Shown: in pieces, positions 7,855 through 16,721 of the stretch
Numbering within the stretch: position 1 is the stretch's first letter
How the letters are laid out: every line of letters starts with the position of its first letter
Origin: Pseudomonadota bacterium
Lineage (GTDB): Bacteria > Pseudomonadota > Alphaproteobacteria > Caulobacterales > Caulobacteraceae
DNA length: 64,000 nucleotides
Direction of reading: 5' to 3'
Assembly: GCA_023432855.1 (NCBI GenBank)
Contig: JAEZEZ010000067.1
Span: 1-64,000 of the forward strand
Made by a program: the position numbers and the translations under genes
Notes under the pieces: model-generated
What the model was told of the DNA's origin: nothing
Databases searched by the model: none
What the model saw: the letters and a program-made list of their open reading frames with translations, nothing else

Positions 7855-9042
7855 TCAGACCAGCTCCACCGCCATGGCCGTGGCCTCGCCGCCGCCGATG
7901 CAGAGCGAGGCCAGGCCCTTCTTCCCGCCGGTCTTCTCGAGCGCCGCCAGCAGGGTGGCCAGGATGCGCGCGCCCGAGGCGCCGATCGGATGGCCGAGCG
8001 CCGTGGCGCCGCCGTGGATGTTCAGCTTCTCGTGCGGGATGTTCATGTCGCGCATCGCGATCATGGCGACCACGGCGAAGGCCTCGTTGACCTCGAACAG
8101 GTCCACGTCGTCGACGGTCCAGCCCGCCTTCCTGAGCGCCTTCTGCATGGCCGGGACGGGGGCGGTGGTGAACTGCCCGGGCTCGTGGGCGTGGGCGGCG
8201 TGGGCGACCACCCGGGCCACCACCGGCATGCCCAGCTTCTCGGCCACCGACTGGCGGGTCATGACCAGGGCCGCGGCGCCGTCCGAGATCGACGATGCGT
8301 TGGCGGCGGTCACCGTGCCGTCCTTGGCGAAGGCGGGCTTCAGCGTGGGGATCTTGGCCGGGTCGGCCTTCAGCGGCTGTTCGTCCCGGTTCACGGTCTC
8401 CTCGCCCTTGCGGGTCTTGACGGTGACGGGGACGACCTCGCGGTCGAAGGCGCCGCTCTCGATGGCGTTGCGGGCCCGCGTCAGGCTCTCGACCGCGTAC
8501 TCGTCCTGGGCTTCCCGGGTGAACTGGTACTCGCGCGCGGCGTCCTCGGCGAAGGCGCCCATCAGCTTGCCGGGGGTGTAGGCGTCCTCCAGACCGTCGA
8601 GGAACATGCTGTCCGAGATGACGTCGTGCCCGATGCGGGCGCCGCCGCGGTGCTTGGCCATGACGTAGGGCGCGTTGGTCATGCTCTCCATGCCGCCCGC
8701 GACGATGATGTCGACCGATCCGGCCGCGAGCGCGTCATGCGCCATGATTGCCGCCTGCATGCCCGAGCCGCACATCTTGTTGACCGTGGTGGCCTCGACA
8801 TGGAGCGGCAGTCCGGCGCCGATGCCCGCCTGGCGCGCCGGCGCCTGACCAAGGCCCGCGGGCAGGACGCAGCCCATGAATATCTGCTCGACCTGGTCGC
8901 CCGAGATCTTCGCGCGCTCCAGCGCCGCCTTCACTGCCGCCGCGCCGAGTTCGGTCGATTTGGCGCCGGCGAGCACGCCCTGGAAGCCCCCCATGGGGGT
9001 GCGGGCGTAGGAGGCGATGACGATTGGATCGGCGGCGGCCAT
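7855..9042 (-). CDS. Acetyl-CoA acetyltransferase (thiolase II)
   Basis: A biosynthetic-type thiolase of 395 residues that condenses or cleaves acetoacetyl-CoA. The catalytic residues are in place: C91 in NKMCGSGMQA, H351 in GGATALGHPIGASG and C381 in SLCIGGGEATAM. The ATG at 9042 (GGAG about 7 nt upstream) is preferred to an in-frame TTG 36 nt earlier. The thioesterase gene ends 32 bp upstream on the same strand, so the two form an operon. It could serve polyhydroxybutyrate or ketone-body metabolism, but no phaB or phaC is in view. Confidence 0.95.
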   Translation of the reverse strand: MAAADPIVIASYARTPMGGFQGVLAGAKSTELGAAAVKAALERAKISGDQVEQIFMGCVLPAGLGQAPARQAGIGAGLPLHVEATTVNKMCGSGMQAAIMAHDALAAGSVDIIVAGGMESMTNAPYVMAKHRGGARIGHDVISDSMFLDGLEDAYTPGKLMGAFAEDAAREYQFTREAQDEYAVESLTRARNAIESGAFDREVVPVTVKTRKGEETVNRDEQPLKADPAKIPTLKPAFAKDGTVTAANASSISDGAAALVMTRQSVAEKLGMPVVARVVAHAAHAHEPGQFTTAPVPAMQKALRKAGWTVDDVDLFEVNEAFAVVAMIAMRDMNIPHEKLNIHGGATALGHPIGASGARILATLLAALEKTGGKKGLASLCIGGGEATAMAVELV

Positions 9043-9074
9043 GGGGTGCTCCGGCGGATTTCGAAAGAGAGGCG

Positions 9075-9923
9075 TCAACTAGGGCGCGCAACCATCTTGC
9101 GCAACTGACGGGCGGCGGCGAGCGGGGCGCCGTCTGGAGAGAGGGCGATCCCGTCCTCCACCGCCCAGCCTCCCGTAACGTCGTGAGTGCGGAACTCGAA
9201 ATAGGCCCAGCCCTCGGGCGAGGTGCGAGGGGTCAGGGGCTCGAAGAGGTCGTAGCGGAGGTCAACCGTGGTGCTGACGGCGGTCAGGCCGGCGACCAGA
9301 AAGTAGTTGGGAAAGACCGCATCCAGCAGGAAGCACAGTCGCGCCTCGTCCAGCGGCTTGCCGTCCTTGAGCCGCAGCCAGACGCGCACGACCGGCTCGT
9401 CATGGTTTCCGAACCCCAGGAACGGCTCGGCGAAGCGGTACTCGACCCAGCGCGTGAACCAAGGGGCGAAGCGGGGGTCGAGGTCGACGCTCTCGATCTC
9501 GCCGAGCGCCCGGGCCGGGCGCACGGCGGAAAGCGGGCGCAGGACCGGTCCGGGCCCCTCGGCGCCGAAAGTGGCGGAGGCGGCGATGGCCGGCCGTCCG
9601 GGCTGGCCGCCCCTGACCTGGGCGAAGTGGGTGGACCGGCCGCCGCGCAGGGTCTCGGCGGTGAACCGCACCTGGTCGAAGCGCGCCGCGGCCAGATACT
9701 GCACCGACAGGGTCTGGAGCGGGGCGGTGATGTCGAGCGCCTGGCGCGCAGCCCTGACCGCCAGCGCCGCCATGAGGCCGCCGAAGGGCCCGCCCTTCTC
9801 GGCCGCCATGGACTGCGGGGCGTTGGACAGGGCGGACGGGACGGCGGCGACAAGGCCCTCCGCATCCGGGACGAGCGCCAGCGTCGCGTCGAGATCCTGG
9901 GCCGCTTCCGTCACGTCGAGCAT
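9075..9923 (-). CDS. Acyl-CoA thioesterase family protein (double hot-dog)
   Basis: A 282-residue TesB-like thioesterase-superfamily protein. An N-terminal hot-dog half contains GGPFGGLMAALAVRAARQAL, with the alpha-helix typical of the family. A C-terminal half contains LCFLLDAVFPNYFLV and STTVDLRYDLFEPL. Such proteins hydrolyse acyl-CoA to free acid and CoA. It is the first gene of a two-gene unit with the thiolase. Its promoter region, shared with the divergent HxlR regulator, carries the palindrome at 9944-9960. Confidence 0.85.
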   Translation of the reverse strand: MLDVTEAAQDLDATLALVPDAEGLVAAVPSALSNAPQSMAAEKGGPFGGLMAALAVRAARQALDITAPLQTLSVQYLAAARFDQVRFTAETLRGGRSTHFAQVRGGQPGRPAIAASATFGAEGPGPVLRPLSAVRPARALGEIESVDLDPRFAPWFTRWVEYRFAEPFLGFGNHDEPVVRVWLRLKDGKPLDEARLCFLLDAVFPNYFLVAGLTAVSTTVDLRYDLFEPLTPRTSPEGWAYFEFRTHDVTGGWAVEDGIALSPDGAPLAAARQLRKMVARPS

Positions 9924-9943
9924 CGGACGCCTGCTCCTGGCTT

Positions 9944-9960
9944 AGTTGCAATTGACAACT
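9944..9960. promoter_or_regulatory. Candidate HxlR operator in a divergent promoter
   Basis: The 17-bp palindrome AGTTGCAATTGACAACT lies 20 bp before the thioesterase start and 64 bp before the HxlR regulator start. On the minus strand it overlaps a possible -10 (TAAGTT) placed 16 bp after TTGCTT. On the plus strand it contains TTGACA. Placement between a regulator and its divergent neighbour suggests autoregulation and control of the operon. Confidence 0.5.
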
Positions 9961-10024
9961 TAGACCCTACGTGCGGAAAAGCAACGCACTTGCCAAAACC
10001 CTGACGCAAGGTCACCTTCTATCC

Positions 10025-10516
10025 ATGGGACGCACCGCCGACTACTCCCGCCAGAGCTGCTCCATCGCCGCCGCGCTGGAGGTTATCGGGGACCCGTGGA
10101 CCCTGCTGGTGATCCGCGACGCCTTTTCCGGCGTGCGCCGCTTCGAACAGTGGCAGGACCGGCTGGGCGTGGCCCGCAACGTGCTGGCCGCCCGGCTAAA
10201 GACTCTGGTCGCCCACGGCATCCTGGAACCCCAGGTCTATTCCGAACGCCCCCTGCGCCACGAGTACGTCCTGACCCGCAAGGGCAAGGACCTCTACGCG
10301 GTGCTGCTCACGCTGCACGGCTGGGGCGCCAAGTACATGTACGGCGGCGGCCAGGACGCTGGCGTGGCCATCGTCCACAAGGGATGCGGCCAGCTGCTGG
10401 ACCCAGGCCTGGCGTGCAACTGCTGCGGCGAGAAGGTGGAGCGGCGCGACATCGAGCTGATCAAGCGCGACGGCCCCACCGTCGGCGAGATCATGGCCCG
10501 CGAGGACGCCGCCTGA
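10025..10516 (+). CDS. HxlR family transcriptional regulator
   Basis: A 163-residue winged-helix regulator. The HxlR core is plain: SRQSCSIAAALEVIGDPWTL, then FEQWQDRLGVARNVLAARL and LVAHGILEPQVYSERPLRHE. The C-terminal third contains a Cys-rich CGQLLDPGLACNCCGEKV, which could bind a metal or sense redox. The ATG at 10025 fits the family start; upstream in-frame codons are not conserved-looking. It is divergent from the thioesterase-thiolase pair and its stop is 2 nt before the GST start. Confidence 0.9.
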   Translation: MGRTADYSRQSCSIAAALEVIGDPWTLLVIRDAFSGVRRFEQWQDRLGVARNVLAARLKTLVAHGILEPQVYSERPLRHEYVLTRKGKDLYAVLLTLHGWGAKYMYGGGQDAGVAIVHKGCGQLLDPGLACNCCGEKVERRDIELIKRDGPTVGEIMAREDAA

Positions 10517-10518
10517 GG

Positions 10519-11274
10519 ATGGGCGCGCCGGTCGCGACCCTCATCGGGCATCCCGGATCGCCCTTCGTCCGCAAGGTCCTGGCCGCCTGCGCCTTCAAGA
10601 ACCTCGAGGTGGCGGTCGATCCGATCGTCGCCTTCATCGGCAACGACGAGTTCGCCGAACTCAGCCCGCTGCGGCGCATCCCCGTCTGGATCGATGAAGA
10701 GGTCGTCATCCCCGATTCCAGCGCCATCCTGCAGTATCTGGAAGAACGCTGGCCCGAGCCGTCCCTGCTGCCCGCGACGCCCGCCGGGCGCGCGCGCTGC
10801 CGCTGGCTGGAGGAATACGCCGACACCCGCCTGGCCGACGTGCTGGTCTGGAAGCTCTACTTCCAGGTCGTCGTGAAGCCGTTCGTGCTGGGCGAGGCGC
10901 CCGACGAGGCCCTGGTCGCCCAGGCGCGCGATGAGGAAGTCCCGGAGGTCTTCGACTTTCTGGAGCGTCAGCTGCCCGAGGCCGGCTTCCTGTTCGGCGC
11001 CCCGAGCATCGCGGACCTGACCCTGGCGGCCCACTTCGCCAACGCCCGCTGGGCCGGCGTCGAACCGGACCCGGTGCGATGGCCGCACCTGAACGCCTGG
11101 CTGGAGCGGGTGCACACGCAGACCCCGCTGGGCGCCTTGAACCGGGCCGCGGCGAGACTGATGAAGGTCCCGCCGCCGGAACAGCGCGAGATCCTGCCAA
11201 GGCTCGGCCTCATCCCCAGCGCGCGCAGCTGGGCGGGCGGCCCGCCGCGCCGGGGACCGATGTCGCCGCGCTAG
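10519..11274 (+). CDS. Glutathione S-transferase family protein
   Basis: A 251-residue GST-fold protein. The N-terminal thioredoxin-like domain has GHPGSPFVRKVLAACAFKNL and a SNAIL-type phrase VIPDSSAILQYLEERWPE, which contacts glutathione. A C-terminal all-helical domain follows (SIADLTLAAHFANARW). The start follows the HxlR stop at once, so translation is probably coupled. The last 25 residues are a basic Pro/Gly-rich tail. Substrate unknown; HxlR regulators often control detoxification genes, which suits a GST. Confidence 0.88.
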   Translation: MGAPVATLIGHPGSPFVRKVLAACAFKNLEVAVDPIVAFIGNDEFAELSPLRRIPVWIDEEVVIPDSSAILQYLEERWPEPSLLPATPAGRARCRWLEEYADTRLADVLVWKLYFQVVVKPFVLGEAPDEALVAQARDEEVPEVFDFLERQLPEAGFLFGAPSIADLTLAAHFANARWAGVEPDPVRWPHLNAWLERVHTQTPLGALNRAAARLMKVPPPEQREILPRLGLIPSARSWAGGPPRRGPMSPR

Positions 11275-11291
11275 GCGCTGACGCTCATTCT

Positions 11292-12230
11292 CTAGAGATC
11301 GTTCGGACCAGGGTCGGCGGCGGCGCCGCGGTCGCTGTCGGTCCGGACCGGTCCCACCCGGACCTGACCGCCGCAGGGCTTGATCGTGTCGTCCACCTCC
11401 AGGATCTGGCTGTTCTCGGGCGGGGTCGCCTGCAGGCGCGCGCTGGCCGGACAGGCTTTCGAACCCTGCTGCAGGCCCGAGTAGGCGATGTGGAAGATTC
11501 CGCGCCCGCCCGGAAGGAGAGTGACCTCGGCCGGCGGGCCGGAGGTCTCGAACATGTTGGCCTCGGACTGGATCACCTTGACGCCCGGCAGAGCCTTACC
11601 GTCGGCGTCGTACCAGGCCAGGGTCGGATAACCCTTCAGGCTGCAGGCCGCGCGGCTGTTGTTGAGGAGGGCGTAGGTCGCGTGGCGCTGACCGGCGCCG
11701 GCGTCCTGCGAGACGCGACGGAGGGATAGATCCCCCGAGCGGCACGGCGGCGCGGAGGTCCGGACCCCTTCGACCATATCGGTCGAGGGACCAGGCGCGG
11801 CGCCGGTTTCCTTCGGCGGGATCGACGGGTTGAACTCCGGTCCCGTCTCGGGCGCCGCATCTGCGCTCTTCGTACAGACCGCAAGCGGCGGGCCTCCGGC
11901 GGCCGCCCCCGTCGGCGAGGGGCTGAGCGTACCCTCCTCCCGGTCCGGATAGGCCTTCAGCCACCACTCCCGCCCGGCGCCGACGAACCGCGAACCGCTG
12001 GCGGATTCCGCAAGCGTCATGGTGAAGGTCTGACCCTCCCAGGTCACGATGGCGGTCCGCGCGTCGGGATAACGCGCCGTCAGGCTGCCGCCGCCTTCGC
12101 AGGCGTAGGCGACGTCGACGGGCCTGGCGTCGGCGCGGTCAGGCGCAGACGGCGCCTTTTCGGCGGCGCGCTCGCAGGCGGCGAGGCTGAGGGCGGCGAT
12201 CAGGGCGGTCGAGCGGACGAGTACGGTCAT
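11292..12230 (-). CDS. Lipoprotein with MliC-like and DUF4232 domains
   Basis: A 312-residue lipoprotein (lipobox LAAC, Cys19). Residues about 38-120 match the MliC fold (inhibitor of C-type lysozyme): VAYACEGGGSLTARY, a central SASGSRF and REWWLKAY, with the expected Ser and Lys of the inhibitory loops. After a Pro-rich linker, residues about 160-300 match DUF4232: CRSGDLSLRR, YALLNNSRAACSLKGYPTLA, and cysteines at the end. MliC proteins are normally about 110 residues and stand alone, so the combination is unusual. Likely periplasmic or outer-membrane anchored. Domain calls are by eye. Confidence 0.72.
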   Translation of the reverse strand: MTVLVRSTALIAALSLAACERAAEKAPSAPDRADARPVDVAYACEGGGSLTARYPDARTAIVTWEGQTFTMTLAESASGSRFVGAGREWWLKAYPDREEGTLSPSPTGAAAGGPPLAVCTKSADAAPETGPEFNPSIPPKETGAAPGPSTDMVEGVRTSAPPCRSGDLSLRRVSQDAGAGQRHATYALLNNSRAACSLKGYPTLAWYDADGKALPGVKVIQSEANMFETSGPPAEVTLLPGGRGIFHIAYSGLQQGSKACPASARLQATPPENSQILEVDDTIKPCGGQVRVGPVRTDSDRGAAADPGPNDL

Positions 12231-12299
12231 GGAGGCCTCCTGTTCCGGAGAACCTTAACGCAGCTTGGCCGTAGAGGCTCCCGCCGAAGTGCAGTCCGC

Positions 12300-13493
12300 T
12301 CAGGCGGCGAGCGCCGTGGTGCTCCGGATGAAGCCGCCGCCCAGGACGCGGTCGGCGGTTTCCGCATCGTAGAGCACGCATGCCTGCCCCGGCGAAACGC
12401 CTTCCTCACCTTCGTCGAAGCGCACGACGGGCTCGCCGCCTTCGAGGTCGAGGCGGCCCATGGTCGGCGGGCGGGTGGAGCGCACGCGAATGCGCACCGG
12501 CAGGCCCGCGGCCGCGGCGTCCCCGATGGCGGGCTCATCGCCCAGCCAGTTGATTTCGTCCAGCGTGAGCGATGTCGTCAGCAGCGCTTCTCGCGGGCCC
12601 ACGATCACCCGTCGGGTTTCGGGCTCCAGCCGCACCACGAACAGCGGTTCGCCCACGGCCACGTTCAGCCCCCGGCGCTGGCCCACAGTGTAGCGCGTGA
12701 TGCCCTGGTGCTCGCCGAGCACCCGGCCGTCGAGGTGAACGATCTCGCCGGGATCGCGCCCCTGCGGGCGCAGGCGGTCGATCAGCGTCACGTAGTCCCC
12801 GTCGGGCACGAAGCAGATGTCCTGGCTGTCCGGCTTGGCGGCGATCTTCAGGCCGAGGGCCGCCGCCGCCCCGCGCACCTGCGGCTTCGGCAAGTCGGCG
12901 ATCGGGAAGCGCAGGTAGTCCAGCTGCTCGCGCGTGGTGGCGAACAGGAAGTAGCTCTGGTCGCGCGCCGGATCGATGGCGCGGCGCAGCTCCGGGCCGT
13001 TCGGACCCATCGCCCGCTTGACGTAATGGCCGGTGGCCAGGGCCTCGGCCCCCAGGTCGCGCGCCACCTGGAGCAGGTCGCGGAACTTGACCGTCTGGTT
13101 GCAGCGGATGCACGGCACCGGCGTCTGGCCGCGCAGGTAGCTGTCGGCGAATTGATCGATCACCGACTCACGGAATCGGCTTTCGTAGTCCAGGACATAG
13201 TGGGGCACGCCGATGGTTTCGGCAGCCAGCCGCGCGTCGTGGATATCCTGCCCCGCGCAGCAGGCGCCCGTACGCTTGGCGGCGGCGCCGTGGTCGTAGA
13301 GCTGCAGGGTCACGCCGACCACGTCGTAGCCGGCCGCGTGCAGCAGGCCCGCAGTCACCGTGGAATCGACGCCGCCTGACATCGCCGCCACCACCCGCGC
13401 GCCCCTGGGCAGGCCCACGGCGGCGCGCGCCGACGCGACCGCATGGTCGAGGTCGACGGCTTCGATGCTCGGGATCGGGCAAGGCGCGTTCAT
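12300..13493 (-). CDS. mnmA: tRNA-specific 2-thiouridylase MnmA
   Basis: Inserts the 2-thio group at U34 of tRNA Lys, Glu and Gln, using ATP and a sulfur relay. The protein has 397 residues. Visible are the PP-loop SGGVDST (39-45), the catalytic Cys131 in PCIRCNQTVKF, and the second cysteine C227 in SQDICFVPDGDY. The tRNA-binding phrases HQGITRYTVGQRRGLN and GPREALLT follow. Roughly 30 extra N-terminal residues precede the PP-loop, common in alphaproteobacteria. It stands between the flagellar pair upstream and the MliC-like lipoprotein gene downstream. Confidence 0.97.
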   Translation of the reverse strand: MNAPCPIPSIEAVDLDHAVASARAAVGLPRGARVVAAMSGGVDSTVTAGLLHAAGYDVVGVTLQLYDHGAAAKRTGACCAGQDIHDARLAAETIGVPHYVLDYESRFRESVIDQFADSYLRGQTPVPCIRCNQTVKFRDLLQVARDLGAEALATGHYVKRAMGPNGPELRRAIDPARDQSYFLFATTREQLDYLRFPIADLPKPQVRGAAAALGLKIAAKPDSQDICFVPDGDYVTLIDRLRPQGRDPGEIVHLDGRVLGEHQGITRYTVGQRRGLNVAVGEPLFVVRLEPETRRVIVGPREALLTTSLTLDEINWLGDEPAIGDAAAAGLPVRIRVRSTRPPTMGRLDLEGGEPVVRFDEGEEGVSPGQACVLYDAETADRVLGGGFIRSTTALAA

Positions 13494-13545
13494 GGCGGCC
13501 CATATAGCCCCTCGGCCACGCTATTTCGAGTTGCGGCGGTTTGAC

Positions 13546-14469
13546 CTAGGTCCGCAGGAGGTCGAGCAGGCTGACGCCCCGGAGCTGGGCGATCACCTGG
13601 GCCGACGCCTGGACCGAAAGCTGAGCCTGCTGCAGCTGGGTGATCGCCTCGGCCATATCGACATCGGTGCGCTCGGAAATAAGGTTCTCGAGCGCGTCCG
13701 CCTGTTCCTTCTGAGCCCCGACGTGGCTGTCCACGCGACGCTGCATGGAGCCGTTGCGGGCGGCGGCGTTGATCGTGTCGCCGTGCGCGGCCTGGAACGC
13801 GCCCACCTGGGCGGCGAGGAAGTCCCGCTGGGCCGGGGTCAGCTGGCCATTGAACGGCGTCGCCTCGTGGAAAGCCTGGATGGTCCGGAAGGCCTCGAAC
13901 AGGTCGCGTCCCGCCTCGTCGGCGAGAAAGCCGGTCTCGACCACGGTGAAATCGTCCAGCCGCGAGGCCTGCTTCAGGGCGTCATTGTTGAACAGGTCGT
14001 CTACCGCGGGCGCGGCGGTCAGATCCGAAAGCGCGTCGCCGGAGACCGGGCGGGTGTCCGTCCTGCCCCCCGCGAACAGGAAGCGCCCGTGGTGCTTGGT
14101 GTTCAGCGCATCCAGCGCCTCCTGGAACCGGCCTTCCAGATCCAGCATCAGGGAGTCGCCGCGGCCCGTCGCCAGGGCTTCCGAGATCGCGTTGCGCGCC
14201 CCGTCGGCCGCGTCGGCGAGGCGGTTCAGAGCCACGTCCTGGGCGCCGAGGCGCGCCGCCACCGCCTCGCCGTTGGCGACGAAGCCGCTGAGCCGCGCGT
14301 GGGCGGACTTGAAGGCGGTCAGGGTCTCGGCCGAGCGGCCGTAGCCCTTCAGGTCGGTGGCGATCTTGGTCGAGCTGACCCGGTTCTGCGCGTCGAACTG
14401 GCGCTGCTGGGCGCTCATCAGGTTCATCAGGGCCGATTCCCAGCCCGCGGAGGTGGAGACGCGTGTCAT
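13546..14469 (-). CDS. flgL: Flagellar hook-filament junction protein FlgL
   Basis: A 307-residue flagellin-like protein linking hook and filament. N- and C-terminal helices that form the D0/D1 coiled core are visible: MTRVSTSAGWESALMNLMSA, NRVSSTKIATDLKGYGRSAE at the start and DMAEAITQLQQAQLSVQASA, LRGVSLLDLL at the end. Its ATG overlaps the flgK stop codon by one base (TGATG), so translation is coupled. Exported by the flagellar type III system. Confidence 0.93.
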   Translation of the reverse strand: MTRVSTSAGWESALMNLMSAQQRQFDAQNRVSSTKIATDLKGYGRSAETLTAFKSAHARLSGFVANGEAVAARLGAQDVALNRLADAADGARNAISEALATGRGDSLMLDLEGRFQEALDALNTKHHGRFLFAGGRTDTRPVSGDALSDLTAAPAVDDLFNNDALKQASRLDDFTVVETGFLADEAGRDLFEAFRTIQAFHEATPFNGQLTPAQRDFLAAQVGAFQAAHGDTINAAARNGSMQRRVDSHVGAQKEQADALENLISERTDVDMAEAITQLQQAQLSVQASAQVIAQLRGVSLLDLLRT

Positions 14470-16586
14470 CAGGCCATCCCGATCAAGACGTCGTACATGT
14501 CCCGGGCCGCCTGGATCATGCGGGCCGAGGCGTTGAACGCCTGCTGGAAGGTGGTCAGCTTGACCAGTTCCTCGTCGAGGTTGACGCCCTCGTAGGACGA
14601 GCGGCGTGAGCTGGCCTCCTCGGCCAGGGCGTTGGCCGCGTTGAGGCGCTGTTCGGCCGAGGCCGCGCGGCCGCCGATGTCGCCCGACAGGTCCGACAGG
14701 TAGCGGCTGATGGCCATGGGCCCGCCCGCGGAATTGCCCGCCGGCGAGAAGTTGACCGTCAGCTGGCCCACGTCCGACAGCTTCTGCGCGCCACGGCCGT
14801 CGCCCGCCGAAAGCGCCGGCTGTCCGACCGCCGCCGTCGTGTCGAACACCGCGAGGGCGAGGTACCGGGGGTCGCGGTCGATGTCCGGACGGATGGTGAA
14901 GCCCGAGGTCCGGGCGCCCCGTGTGCCGGCGTCCAGCCCGAACAGTTCGCTGAAGCTGGGTCCGCCGGGGCCGCGGCCGGTCTTGTCGTCGATGATCGAC
15001 ATCGACGCCGAGCCGTTGCTGGCGAAGCTGAGCCGGCCGTTGGCGTCGAGCGAGACGCTGCCGTAGCGGCCGATCCCCGTCGCGCTGTTGTTCAGGGCGG
15101 CGATCAGATCCGCCATGGTTCCACCGGGCGGAACGGCGACGGCGATGTCGCGCAGGCGCGATCCGGCCGGCGAGCTGAACCGGAAGGTGATGGTGTCCCC
15201 GGCGGTGAAGCCGTGCGGATCGGTGGTGCGCAGGCCGGTGTCGTAGTCGGCGATGCGGTCGGAGCGGATCAGATCGTTCAGCCCGAAGAAGGCCGAGAAG
15301 CCGCGCCCGGCCTTCATCGAGGGCGCGGCCGGGTCGTCGGCCACCACGACCCCGTTCGACCCCGTCGCCGACAGGCTGAGCACGCCGTTGGAGAAGGACG
15401 CGCTGCCGGAGGCGCCCAGGGCGGCGTTCAGGGAGCCGAGGAAGCCGCCGGCGGTGAATGCGGTCGCGCCGCCGCCGTCGACGCTGAGCGTCCCCGCATC
15501 GAAGTCGATGTCGACACGGCGTTGGACCACGCCCGCGCTGTCGGTGATCGCGACCGTGGTCCGGCCGGTGAAGCCCGAGATCGCGGTGGGCAGGTCGAGG
15601 CCGGTGTTGCGGCCGGTCAGCGCGCCGGGGGCGGGCGCGGCGCTGTTGGCGTTGTGGGCGCGATTGAGTTCGGCGACGATGCGCGAGGTCACCTCGGCCA
15701 GGCGCTCGGCGACCTGCGGCGCCTCGACGTCGCGAAACTCGATCAGCCCTTTGAGTTCACCCGAGTTCAGGTGGTCCAGCAGAGCCCGCTTCTGCCCGTG
15801 GGGCTCGGTCAGCCACAGTTCGGTGAAGTCGCTGCGGGCGTCGACCGTGCCGGCCTGCTGGTATTCCACCGTGGCGTGGCCATTGCCGGCCAGCAGCATG
15901 CCGTCGCCCGTGCGCAGGGTCACGCCGCCGTTGGCGCGCGGCAGGATCCGCACGTCCATGTACTGCGCCAGCTGGTCGACCAGCTGGGCCTGGGCGCTCT
16001 CGGCGCCGGAGGTGTCGCCGCCGCCGACGAAGGCGCGGCTGATCTCGATGTTCAGCTTCTCCACGCCCTCGAGCAGGGTGTTGATGTGATCCATCGCCGC
16101 CGAGATGCGCGATTCCGCATCCAGGCGGGCGGCCTGAACCCCGGCGGAGACGCGGGCGGCCTCGTCGAGCAGAGCCTTGGCCTGGAGGATCGCCTCCTGG
16201 CGGCGCGGGGAGGACAGCGGGTCTTCGCCGGTAATGGCGAAGGCTGAGAACATGTTGTCGGCGAGGCTGAAGAAGCCGCCGGCCCCCGTGGGATCGCCGA
16301 ACAGGCTCTGCACCTTGTCGAGCAGCTCGTAGCGGATGCCGGCGCGCGCCGCGTCGGCCGAGGCGCTCATGGTGGCCGCCTGCAGGAAGCGGTCGGTGGC
16401 CAGACGGATGCGGGCCACTTCGACGCCGGTGCCCAGCCCCTCAACCGAGGTCGAACGCTGCTCCACCAGTTTGCGCACGTAGCCGGGCGTGTTGACGTTG
16501 GCGACGTTGTCCGAGACGACGCGGATCTGGGCCTGGGCGACGTGGAGGCCCGAATTGGCCGAGCTGATGATGCTGCTCAGGGACAC
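14469..16586 (-). CDS. flgK: Flagellar hook-associated protein 1 FlgK
   Basis: First junction protein between hook and filament, 705 residues. The N-terminal rod/hook-type motif SSIISSANSGLHVAQAQIRV then VSDNVANVNTPGYVRK and the C-terminal EELVKLTTFQQAFNASARMI are diagnostic. The GTG at 16586 gives the standard N-terminus; an upstream in-frame TTG adds MPGWGPHP, which does not fit the family. It is the first gene of the flgK-flgL operon. A sigma-54-type promoter and a palindrome resembling an FlbD site lie upstream. Confidence 0.95.
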   Translation of the reverse strand: MSLSSIISSANSGLHVAQAQIRVVSDNVANVNTPGYVRKLVEQRSTSVEGLGTGVEVARIRLATDRFLQAATMSASADAARAGIRYELLDKVQSLFGDPTGAGGFFSLADNMFSAFAITGEDPLSSPRRQEAILQAKALLDEAARVSAGVQAARLDAESRISAAMDHINTLLEGVEKLNIEISRAFVGGGDTSGAESAQAQLVDQLAQYMDVRILPRANGGVTLRTGDGMLLAGNGHATVEYQQAGTVDARSDFTELWLTEPHGQKRALLDHLNSGELKGLIEFRDVEAPQVAERLAEVTSRIVAELNRAHNANSAAPAPGALTGRNTGLDLPTAISGFTGRTTVAITDSAGVVQRRVDIDFDAGTLSVDGGGATAFTAGGFLGSLNAALGASGSASFSNGVLSLSATGSNGVVVADDPAAPSMKAGRGFSAFFGLNDLIRSDRIADYDTGLRTTDPHGFTAGDTITFRFSSPAGSRLRDIAVAVPPGGTMADLIAALNNSATGIGRYGSVSLDANGRLSFASNGSASMSIIDDKTGRGPGGPSFSELFGLDAGTRGARTSGFTIRPDIDRDPRYLALAVFDTTAAVGQPALSAGDGRGAQKLSDVGQLTVNFSPAGNSAGGPMAISRYLSDLSGDIGGRAASAEQRLNAANALAEEASSRRSSYEGVNLDEELVKLTTFQQAFNASARMIQAARDMYDVLIGMA

Positions 16587-16624
16587 GGGATGCGGCCCCC
16601 AGCCCGGCAAGGCGAGGCCGGCGC

Positions 16625-16642
16625 CCGGCAGCTATTGCCCGG
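16625..16642. promoter_or_regulatory. ftr-like palindrome (candidate FlbD site)
   Basis: The 18-bp imperfect palindrome CCGGCAGCTATTGCCCGG has CCGGCA and TGCC-GG arms. It lies between the sigma-54-type promoter and the flgK start codon. In Caulobacter, FlbD activates sigma-54 flagellar promoters from GC-rich ftr palindromes that may lie upstream or downstream of the start site. Assignment is inference. Confidence 0.45.
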
Positions 16643-16721
16643 TCCGGTCAGGGCGGTCGCCCTCTCAGCCTTGTAAAACATGTACTTCTCCCGTCGAGAC
16701 GGTCGCTCGGGAGATCAGCAG

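Noticed and set aside
9043..9078. Upstream extension of the thiolase (TTG start)
   Set aside because: The ATG at 9042 has a GGAG and gives the standard N-terminus; the extension lacks conserved residues.
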